Part shown: positions 42,645-48,873 of the stretch, one piece after another | How positions within the stretch are numbered: the first letter of the stretch is position 1 | Layout of the letters: the number at the start of each line of letters is the position of its first letter | Source of the DNA: Bdellovibrionales bacterium | Lineage (GTDB): Bacteria > Bdellovibrionota > Bdellovibrionia > Bdellovibrionales > Bdellovibrionaceae | NCBI GenBank assembly: GCA_005793345.1 | Contig: SXSU01000102.1 | Span: 1-48,873 of the forward strand | Length of the DNA: 48,873 bases | Direction of reading: 5' to 3' | Notes under the pieces: generated by a model | Told to the model about the DNA's origin: nothing | Databases searched by the model: none | The model's input: the letters and a program-made list of their open reading frames with translations, nothing else | Translations under genes and position numbers: made by a program

Positions 42645-43478
42645 ATGGGTTTACGAATAGCAACAAATGTAGCCGCATTAAACGCGCACAAAAATTTAAG
42701 TTCAACGAGTTTGAATATGAATCGGTCTATGGCTCGCTTGAGTTCTGGATTTCGAATTAATCAAGCCGCAGACGATGCCGCAGGATTAGCGATTTCAGAA
42801 AACTTGAAAAGCCAAATTAGAGGATTAAGACAAGCTTCGAGAAATGCCGAAGATGGTGTATCGCTGGTGCAAGTCGCAGAAGGAAGTTTAAATGAAGTTT
42901 CAAGTATGTTAATTCGTTTGAGAGAATTAGCAATCCAAGCTTCATCTGATACAATTGGAGATACGGAACGAAAATTTACAGATGTCGAATACCAACAGTT
43001 AAAAGAAGAGATTCAACGGATAACTGAAAGCACTTCATTTAACGGATATGATCTTTTAAATGGCACAGGTGGTGTAATTGATATTCAGGTTGGAGTTCAT
43101 AATGATCCCTTTAAGGATCGCATATCTTTTAATTCGGCAGCAGCAAATGCTACACTTGAAGCACTAGGTATAGTAGCTGAAACTGTATCCTCTAAAGAAG
43201 CAGCACAGATGAGTATTTCTGTAGTTGATGATGCTTTAGTTTCTGTAAATGCTATACGAGCAAATTTCGGAGCTATGCAAAATCGTCTTCAGTCGACAAT
43301 TCAGAATTTACAAGTTTCTGATGAAAACTTTTCTGCTGCAAATTCTCGAATTAGAGATACTGATGTGGCCGCTGAATCTTCTGAGATGACTCGAAATACA
43401 ATTTTACAGCAAGCTGCAGTTAGTGTATTAGCTCAAGCTAATAACTCACAGCAAATGGCTTTAAAGTTGTTAGGATAA
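42645..43478 (+). CDS. Flagellin 2
   Basis: 277 residues, closely related to flagellin 1 in the same D0/D1 segments (MARLSSGFRINQAADDAAGL, SQIRGLRQASRNAEDG, ANSRIRDTDVAAESSEMTRN) but different in the central part. It starts at the ATG after AAGGAGG. It ends MALKLLG, shorter than the first. Two paralogues with separate class-3-like promoters suggest a filament of mixed flagellins. A 13-bp hairpin follows the gene. Confidence 0.95.
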   Translation: MGLRIATNVAALNAHKNLSSTSLNMNRSMARLSSGFRINQAADDAAGLAISENLKSQIRGLRQASRNAEDGVSLVQVAEGSLNEVSSMLIRLRELAIQASSDTIGDTERKFTDVEYQQLKEEIQRITESTSFNGYDLLNGTGGVIDIQVGVHNDPFKDRISFNSAAANATLEALGIVAETVSSKEAAQMSISVVDDALVSVNAIRANFGAMQNRLQSTIQNLQVSDENFSAANSRIRDTDVAAESSEMTRNTILQQAAVSVLAQANNSQQMALKLLG

Positions 43479-43493
43479 ATATAAGTATGAAAG

Positions 43494-43522
43494 GATTGGT
43501 AATTTAATATAAATTACCAATC
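43494..43522 (+). terminator. Long hairpin after flagellin 2
   Basis: GATTGGTAATTTA-ATA-TAAATTACCAATC, a perfect 13-bp stem with a 3-base loop, starting 16 bases after the stop. No T-run; likely an mRNA 3'-end stabiliser or terminator. Confidence 0.6.
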
Positions 43523-43548
43523 TAAGTAAATAGTAACTATTATTCAAA

Positions 43549-43747
43549 TAACTGCTCATGATTAAGTCTGATCGTTTCGCGATTATACGAGACAAAATCA
43601 CGCGCAGTTATTATGAAAATACAAACGAAAGTTTGGGTTTTCATAATAAGGGGTGATTGAAAATCACCCCCAACAAACAGGAAAATAACTGCTTATGATT
43701 ATGTCTGATATAATCGCGAAGCGATCAGACTTAATCATAAGCAGTTA
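43549..43747. repeat. Full composite palindromic repeat A(inverted)-B-C-A
   Basis: The most complete copy. Reverse A of the GTCTCG subtype (43549-43610), B (43609-43649), C (43650-43671), linker CCAACAAACAGGAAAA, and forward A (43686-43747). The two A modules lie inverted and bound the unit, a MITE-like outline of ~200 bp. The last three bases give the TAA stop codon of the reverse-strand LysR gene. Confidence 0.92.
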
Positions 43748-44593
43748 TTTGATTATTTCTTTCCATATTAATGGACTTAATAAATCTGAGCCAACCAAAT
43801 AAACAGGTTTTGTGCCTTCTTTTGGTGATTTTATTACTATTGAGGGGAGCTTGCCACTTCCACCAATATTTTCAATCCAATATTTTCTAATATTAATCGA
43901 GTTACTGATAAAAATTTTTGAATTCTTCTTCAATTGCAGTTTTTCAGATTTATTTTTTGATTTGCTGTTTTTTATCGATAAGTTTTTTTCTTCGGTCGTT
44001 CTCTTAATAAATTCATACGGACTATAAACTAAATATTTATCATCTTTACGAATTGGATCTACAGATTGGAATCCTAGCTCAATTACATTTTTATATTTTT
44101 GCATACTTGGCGCTCTAAACGAAAAAATGATATCGAGCTCACTCGATTCAAATTTTTCTTCAAGATCACTAATTTCATAAATATCAAGATGAATCTCATT
44201 AAGAGCAGAATGTTGAAATAATTTTTCACAGTAATCCAAAGCAATTTGAGATAACCCCTCTAACGTTCCCATTTTTAAAGTTGCAAACATTGGTTTTTCA
44301 ATTATTTCTTGAATTGATGAATTGAGTTCGTGTTCCGACTTTAAATAAAGTTCTGATAATCTTCTTGCGACAGGAGTCCATGACGATTTTCGTCGTACAC
44401 CCCGATCAAGTAATATAACATTTAATTCATCTTCTAATTTTGCTATAATTCTTGAAAGCTGGGACTGACTTAAACCAACATGATTTGCAGCCAATGATAA
44501 GTTTTTATGTTGAACCGTTCTAGCAAGTATAGACAAATGTGTATGTAAATCTCTACTCATGTTATTTTGTAGCATTTCAATCCACTTTTTCAT
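43745..44593 (-). CDS. LysR-family transcriptional regulator
   Basis: 282 residues. The N-terminal winged helix is a good match (LARTVQHKNLSLAANHVGLS, then QSQLSRIIAKLEDELNVILL). The effector domain follows (KMGTLEGLSQIALDYCEKLF, DIIFSFRAPS), with a Lys/Ser-rich stretch near residue 220. The first ATG (44593) sits in the loop of a 10-bp hairpin and has no ribosome-binding site. The ATG at residue 12 is an alternative start. The stop codon is formed by the edge of a palindromic repeat, so the C-terminus may be slightly altered. It converges with flagellin 2. The target is unknown. Confidence 0.85.
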   Translation of the reverse strand: MKKWIEMLQNNMSRDLHTHLSILARTVQHKNLSLAANHVGLSQSQLSRIIAKLEDELNVILLDRGVRRKSSWTPVARRLSELYLKSEHELNSSIQEIIEKPMFATLKMGTLEGLSQIALDYCEKLFQHSALNEIHLDIYEISDLEEKFESSELDIIFSFRAPSMQKYKNVIELGFQSVDPIRKDDKYLVYSPYEFIKRTTEEKNLSIKNSKSKNKSEKLQLKKNSKIFISNSINIRKYWIENIGGSGKLPSIVIKSPKEGTKPVYLVGSDLLSPLIWKEIIK

Positions 44594-44605
44594 AGGAAAA
44601 AGTGG
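44582..44605. promoter_or_regulatory. 10-bp inverted repeat over the LysR start codon
   Basis: CCACTTTTTC-ATAG-GAAAAAGTGG is a perfect 10-bp stem in which the reverse-strand start codon falls in the loop region. It could be an operator for autoregulation or an mRNA hairpin that hides the start. A TATAAC-like -10 box just upstream would make the message nearly leaderless. Confidence 0.5.
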
Positions 44606-44630
44606 TTATACTAGACATTTTTTCTTTTAA

Positions 44631-44664
44631 AAAAAACCCCAGCATTTTATTGCTAGGGTTTTTT
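44631..44664. terminator. Bidirectional terminator
   Basis: AAAAAACCCCAGCA pairs with TGCTAGGGTTTTTT (one mismatch) across six bases. T-runs on both strands make it a standard terminator, most likely for the reverse-strand barrel gene at 44698. It also faces the LysR promoter. Confidence 0.6.
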
Positions 44665-44697
44665 AACAAGTTTAAATTAATAATTTTTAAATTAAAA

Positions 44698-45768
44698 TTA
44701 GAACATGTATGTGTAAGCCGCTTGTGCTCCTAATGCATCTGATTCAACATTGCCTGACCCAGCTGCAGATAAAGTCATATCAAGAATTGATTTATTAAAT
44801 TTCAAACCCATTCCAGCAGCAACAGTTGTATTATGGTTAACTGTATCTGTATTGTTTCCAGTTTTAGTAGTCCCTAATAATACGTTTTGAGTTACAGAAC
44901 CTCTCAATACCATCCAAGAAGTCGCATCTGCCTCAACACCAACTATCACTGGCAATGTAGCATCATCAGTTTTAGTATTAGCAACAGTATCTTTTGTGTT
45001 TGTCATAACATAAGAAGCACCGTAGAAAAACTCTGCGCCATCTTTTTTCATTGTATTAGTATAACCTAATGTAATTGTAGATCCTGATTTTTTTGAAACA
45101 TCAGCAACATCTGTTTTAGTATTAACATTTGACATCTCATATGATGCATCAAAGTATGAAGTATCCATTACGTATTGACCAAATAATTTAGTATTTCCAG
45201 CAGCATAAGTACCTTCACCATTGCCAGTTGTTAAAGTAGTTTTAGCAGTATTTGCTAAATCTAAATTCAAACCAGCAACCCACATTCCCATATTAACTGA
45301 ACCAGTTAAGTTCATGTAGCTTTGAGTTGCAGAATCTAAATTTGTTTGAGCTGGTGCTGCTTTAAGTGCAGATTTTTTTGAAGAAGCAGAGTACGTAAAT
45401 CCAAGACCCCAGCTCATTTCTGAACCCATTTTTTGACCGTAAAAAACTGTGAAAGGGTTTTCAATACCTTCAAAGTTAATAGTTCCAGCAGCACTTCTAG
45501 TATCTGAACCTTGGCCTAAGAAAAAACCAAATTTAGTGTCGCCCTCTCCTCTTAAAAAACCACCTTTAGCATCACTTCCAAAAGTAGAAGATGCTCCATA
45601 CTCGATAGTCGCAACTTCTGGTAAGCTGAACATATCTGATGGGTTATTAAATACAGTTGCAGTATCCACTAAATGCGCTCCCTTTTGAAGAGCATCAACT
45701 CTTGCTGTAGAAGCATATGCAGAAGTAGCTGCCATTGATAATCCTAATATCGCTAATCCTAATTTCAT
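44698..45768 (-). CDS. Outer-membrane beta-barrel protein, porin-like paralogue 1
   Basis: 356 residues, with an ATG behind AAAGGATATC. A signal peptide ends SAYA-STAR. The mature sequence is Gly/Ala/Thr-rich, alternates strand and turn, and ends AQAAYTYMF, a C-terminal Phe as required for outer-membrane insertion. It resembles its neighbour in the N-terminal (AxxVDALxK/TALSS...FNNP) and C-terminal (LRGSxTQNVxLGT; LGAQAxYTYMF) parts. No exact family is recognised. A 57-bp gap separates it from the paralogue, and both share the same ribosome-binding context. It is probably a major barrel protein, possibly channel-forming. Confidence 0.75.
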   Translation of the reverse strand: MKLGLAILGLSMAATSAYASTARVDALQKGAHLVDTATVFNNPSDMFSLPEVATIEYGASSTFGSDAKGGFLRGEGDTKFGFFLGQGSDTRSAAGTINFEGIENPFTVFYGQKMGSEMSWGLGFTYSASSKKSALKAAPAQTNLDSATQSYMNLTGSVNMGMWVAGLNLDLANTAKTTLTTGNGEGTYAAGNTKLFGQYVMDTSYFDASYEMSNVNTKTDVADVSKKSGSTITLGYTNTMKKDGAEFFYGASYVMTNTKDTVANTKTDDATLPVIVGVEADATSWMVLRGSVTQNVLLGTTKTGNNTDTVNHNTTVAAGMGLKFNKSILDMTLSAAGSGNVESDALGAQAAYTYMF

Positions 45769-45825
45769 TTTGATATCCTTTCGATAATTTGTAATTCTTT
45801 TTAAATTTTATTAACTTTTTAATTA

Positions 45826-46956
45826 TTAAAACATGTAAGTGTAAGAAGCTTGAGCGCCCAAGTTGTCAAATGCAACCGCACCACTAACTCCAGCAACCAT
45901 CACGAAATCTAAATTGTTTTTACCAAATTTAAATCCAGCACCAGCAGCAGTAGTTGTATTTTCAGAAATAGTATCCGTAACTCCAGTTCCACCATTAGGA
46001 GTAATTTTTTTAGTTCCTAAGAATACGTTTTGAGTGATTGAACCTCTAAGAGTTAACCAAGAAGCCGCATCAACTTCCATACCAATATGAACTGGTAATT
46101 CCATTGCATCAACTTTTGCAGCAGCACCTGTAGTATCAACTGCAGCAGTTACAGGTGATGTGTGAGTATAAGCTTTTTTATTATCAGCTGTAGTCATTTT
46201 AAGAGCTAAACCGTAAAATATTGAATTTGCGTCTTGTTTCCATTTATTAGTCATACCAAGTGTTGTAATAGATGTCGCAAATTCATAAAGTTTTGCAGCG
46301 GATGCATCTGTTGCATTAGCAGCAAACATTTCTTGTTTAGCATACAATTTAATTGCATCCACATAATAATGACCGGCAAAAGCTAAACCTTGTGTACCAT
46401 TGTATTTAGCATCACCAACTTGAGAAGTTGAACCCAAACCAATATTTGCATAAGCACCCCAAACATCAGTTTTTACTCCAAGCCCTAATGCCATTGAACC
46501 TTGTTTAGATGTCGTAGATCTTTCATCAGAGTTTGAAAAGTTAAAATCTAAACCCCAAGACATATCACCAGCTTTGCTTCCGTAGTAAACATCAAAAGGA
46601 TTTTTTTGTGTTAAAAAGGTAACACCAGTTGCTTCAGTTGCTCTGTATCGAGAATCATTGATAGCAAGAGATTGTTTACCTAAATAAAAACCCCATTTAG
46701 CATCTCCCATTGATTGTAAAAAGCCTCCTTCAGCATTTGGAATCGCGTTAACAACTGTTGCTGGAGTTGTAGCTGTTTCACCCATTTCAAAAGTTGCAAA
46801 CTCACCAACATAATTAACATCCGCAGGATTGCTGAATATAGATTGTACGTCAGTTATTGCTGGAGTTGAAGATAATGCTGTCATTCTAGCTTTAGAAGCG
46901 AAAGCTCCATTCGCCATCATTGCTATAGTAGCTATTAAAACTAATCTTTTAGTCAT
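45826..46956 (-). CDS. Outer-membrane beta-barrel protein, porin-like paralogue 2
   Basis: 376 residues from ATG 46956 (MTKRLVLIATIAMMANGAFA-SK), which follows AAAGGATAC. The longer frame begins nine codons earlier without support. Composition and ending (LGAQASYTYMF) match paralogue 1. LRGSITQNVFLGTKK near the C-terminus is the clearest shared block, with GFYLGKQS and MSWGLDFNFSNS as further barrel strands. It is upstream of its paralogue on the same strand, so the two are probably cotranscribed. Function unknown beyond an outer-membrane location. Confidence 0.75.
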   Translation of the reverse strand: MTKRLVLIATIAMMANGAFASKARMTALSSTPAITDVQSIFSNPADVNYVGEFATFEMGETATTPATVVNAIPNAEGGFLQSMGDAKWGFYLGKQSLAINDSRYRATEATGVTFLTQKNPFDVYYGSKAGDMSWGLDFNFSNSDERSTTSKQGSMALGLGVKTDVWGAYANIGLGSTSQVGDAKYNGTQGLAFAGHYYVDAIKLYAKQEMFAANATDASAAKLYEFATSITTLGMTNKWKQDANSIFYGLALKMTTADNKKAYTHTSPVTAAVDTTGAAAKVDAMELPVHIGMEVDAASWLTLRGSITQNVFLGTKKITPNGGTGVTDTISENTTTAAGAGFKFGKNNLDFVMVAGVSGAVAFDNLGAQASYTYMF

Positions 46957-47373
46957 TTTTGTATCCTTTCTTTTAAAATACAAAATAGTTTATTTTCTTT
47001 AAATATCATAAATTTATGCTTACACCTCGACTTTAATAAGGCATTTTGTACGAATCAAACAATTTTATTTCTGATAATTTTTATTTTAAGTTCTTTTTAA
47101 AAAATTCTATTTTTATTTATAATTTTTAATTTATATTTTAATGATAATTGTTCCTTTCAAATTTTTACTTAAACTCAATAACGATAAGGTTTTTAAGAGA
47201 TCAGCTAACTTAAAATTTAAATTAAAAATTTTTTGCCAATTTTAATATGTTACAAATTTATTGCACATAGCTAACAAATATTTTTTATATTCAGCATTAA
47301 TGTTTATTTAATCGCAAAACTAGACCAAACTACAGTTGTTGCTTAAAACCTTGGGATTCGGAGCTTTTTAGAA
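46957..47373. other. AT-rich divergent intergenic region
   Basis: About 415 bases between the barrel genes and rnr. The promoters of both units must be here, but I cannot point to clear boxes. No repeat module or extra frame is seen. Just before rnr stands GGAG at 47360-47363, about ten bases from the ATG. Confidence 0.4.
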
Positions 47374-48873
47374 ATGAATAAACATCACAGTAAAAATCAA
47401 AAACAAATTTCTGGAATTATTAAAAGACATGCTGATGGGTTTGGATTTTTAATTCCTGACGATATTAATGAAGAAGATGTTTATATTCCAAAACATTCAA
47501 TGGTTGGAATTATGACAAATGATAAACTCTTGGTAACAGTCATACATGATCGCGCCCAACAACGCTCTCATGGTGAGGTTCTTAAAATATTAAGTAGAGG
47601 CACAAAATATATAGTAGGAAAAATCTCTACCTTAAATGAGAAATGGAAAATTATACCTGATGACTCTAAAGCATGGGGTAAAGATCTTAAAATAAAAACT
47701 GAAGACGCACTCTACGCTAAAGATAATGAATTGGTTCATGTTGAAATAACTTCTTATCCCGACGAAGCCACACCTTTTAGTGGAAAAGTAATTGAGGTAA
47801 TTGGTTCTGCTGAAGATCCACTAAATGACACTATTCGTGTATTAAGAACTCTAAGTGTTCCAACACATTTTTCAAAGTTAACTTTAGAAGAAACTTCACA
47901 TTTGCACGAAAACCCAGAACCTTATGAATATAAAAATAGAGTAAATTTAATGAATACACCGCTGATCACAATTGACGGAGCTACCGCAAAAGACTTTGAT
48001 GATGCCGTTTTTGTAGAACAAACAAGCGAAGGCTTTCGATTAATCGTAGCAATTGCAGATGTTAGTCATTATGTTCGTCCAGGAACTCATCTAGATAATG
48101 ATGCAAAAGAAAGAGGGACTAGCGTTTACTTTCCAAATTATGTAGTCCCAATGTTACCAGAAAAAATTAGTAACGGCCTTTGTTCGTTAAAACCGAATGT
48201 ACCTCGCTTATGTGTCGCGGCCGAAATGAATTTTAACTGGCAAGGTGAAATGGTAAAATCGAATTTTTTTGAAGCTGTTATGAATAGTCATGCTCGTGTA
48301 ACATATGGTGAAGCGCAAGAAGTTATTGATGGTAATGAAATTGCTCTCGCTCCCATTGTAAAAGAAAATATATTACGTTGTTATGATCTCGCACAAATAT
48401 TAATGAAAAAGCGATTTAACGAAGGATCTCTCGATTTAAACTTATCTGAAACTTTTTTGGAAATTGACGCCGCCGGAAACCCTGTAGATGTTCAAAAAAC
48501 AGAAAGATTATTTGCTCATCGACTAATTGAAGAGCTCATGCTTGCTGCCAACGTATCAGTCGCAAAGTTTTTAAGTTCAAAAGAAATTCCATCAGTATAT
48601 CGAGTCCACGAAGAACCTAGTTCGGAAGATGTTAAAATTCTTGAAACTTATTTATTTAATTTAGGATTAAAAATTCATCTAAGATCATCTGCATCGGGTA
48701 ATTTACAAAAAAAATTAACCAAAGCATTAGAAGAGTTTGAAAACCACTCCGAAGGTCAAATCATCAGTCTTTTAACATTAAGATCCCTTAGCCAAGCAAA
48801 GTATAGTACAAATAATATTGGTCATTTTGGTTTAGGTTTTGAATGCTATACACATTTTACTTCTCCAATAAGA
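47374..48873 (+). CDS. rnr: Ribonuclease R, 5' part (truncated by window end)
   Basis: 500 codons without a stop run to the window edge. The typical order is visible: an N-terminal cold-shock/OB region (IIKRHADGFGFLIPDD near residues 15-30), a second OB segment, and then the RNB catalytic domain beginning ITIDGATAKDFDDAVFV with acidic residues at 201, 207, 209 and 210. GTSVYFPNYVVPMLPEKISN and YRVHEEPS are also standard RNase R blocks. The enzyme degrades structured RNA 3' to 5'. The real length is expected to be ~700-800 residues. The end of the frame here, FTSPIR, is a conserved motif that continues outside. Confidence 0.93.
   Translation, partial: MNKHHSKNQKQISGIIKRHADGFGFLIPDDINEEDVYIPKHSMVGIMTNDKLLVTVIHDRAQQRSHGEVLKILSRGTKYIVGKISTLNEKWKIIPDDSKAWGKDLKIKTEDALYAKDNELVHVEITSYPDEATPFSGKVIEVIGSAEDPLNDTIRVLRTLSVPTHFSKLTLEETSHLHENPEPYEYKNRVNLMNTPLITIDGATAKDFDDAVFVEQTSEGFRLIVAIADVSHYVRPGTHLDNDAKERGTSVYFPNYVVPMLPEKISNGLCSLKPNVPRLCVAAEMNFNWQGEMVKSNFFEAVMNSHARVTYGEAQEVIDGNEIALAPIVKENILRCYDLAQILMKKRFNEGSLDLNLSETFLEIDAAGNPVDVQKTERLFAHRLIEELMLAANVSVAKFLSSKEIPSVYRVHEEPSSEDVKILETYLFNLGLKIHLRSSASGNLQKKLTKALEEFENHSEGQIISLLTLRSLSQAKYSTNNIGHFGLGFECYTHFTSPIR

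Noticed and set aside
11945-43747. CRISPR array
   Set aside because: The A/B/C modules are scattered over 32 kb between genes with no regular spacers, no array and no cas genes.

Overview
The window is strongly AT-rich, densely coded DNA from a Gram-negative bacterium. Evidence for this is the many signal peptides and lipoboxes, outer-membrane barrels ending in a C-terminal aromatic residue, a TolC/RND pump, and flagellins behind sigma-28-like promoters. Two short flagellin paralogues, secreted proteins of no known family, tandem barrel paralogues and prey-type scavenging enzymes (adenosine deaminase, proline iminopeptidase) suggest a low-GC relative of the Bdellovibrionota. That placement is inference from gene style only. 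I see no rRNA, tRNA, CRISPR array, prophage or transposase.

Layout. 0.1-7.4 kb: six forward genes without recognisable family, five of them with signal peptides; the largest carries an HEIIH zinc-protease motif. 7.5-10.5 kb: a convergent STAND-type ATPase regulator with two winged-helix segments. 10.6-13.0 kb: a reverse-strand group holding DUF4160, DUF2442 and a FolC2/CofE-like gamma-glutamyl ligase, then proline iminopeptidase. 13.3-17.2 kb: adenosine deaminase, a divergent transketolase and a small secreted protein. 17.3-19.4 kb: a lipoprotein gene between two ~405-bp direct repeats. 19.4-21.5 kb: transaldolase and purD. 21.8-23.8 kb: thiolase and a catalytically degenerate SDR protein. 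23.8-29.9 kb: a tightly coupled reverse operon with an HME-type RND pump, TolC-like protein, barrel-like protein, lipoprotein and a His-bearing periplasmic protein, but no membrane fusion protein. 30.2-33.6 kb: a repeat-domain secreted protein, an Ig-like lipoprotein and a cytochrome c fusion. 33.6-37.8 kb: a nucleotidyltransferase coupled to a 34-residue protein, a secreted-protein gene with a nonsense codon in its signal peptide, an HD phosphohydrolase, and thyA-folA. 37.9-39.5 kb: an AAA ATPase with DUF234/nuclease-like tail behind four alternating half-sites. 39.7-47.0 kb: a secreted protein, two flagellins, a LysR regulator and two tandem barrel proteins. 47.4 kb to the end: RNase R, cut by the window edge.

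A recurring intergenic family runs through the window. It is built from three palindromic modules: A (~62 bp, TAACTGCT...AGCAGTTA), B (~41 bp, TTATTATGAAA...TTTCATAATA) and C (~22 bp, GGGGTGATT...AATCACCCC). They appear singly or as mosaics at eight or nine loci, and some copies differ by compensatory changes in both arms.

Metabolic links. Transketolase and transaldolase form the non-oxidative pentose phosphate pair. Adenosine deaminase and PurD belong to purine salvage and synthesis. ThyA, FolA and the FolC2-like ligase all concern folate. The most unusual items are the palindromic mosaic family, the paired 405-bp repeats, the RND operon without a fusion protein, and several small translational features (coupled microprotein, MQGG leader before a flagellin, start codon inside a hairpin).
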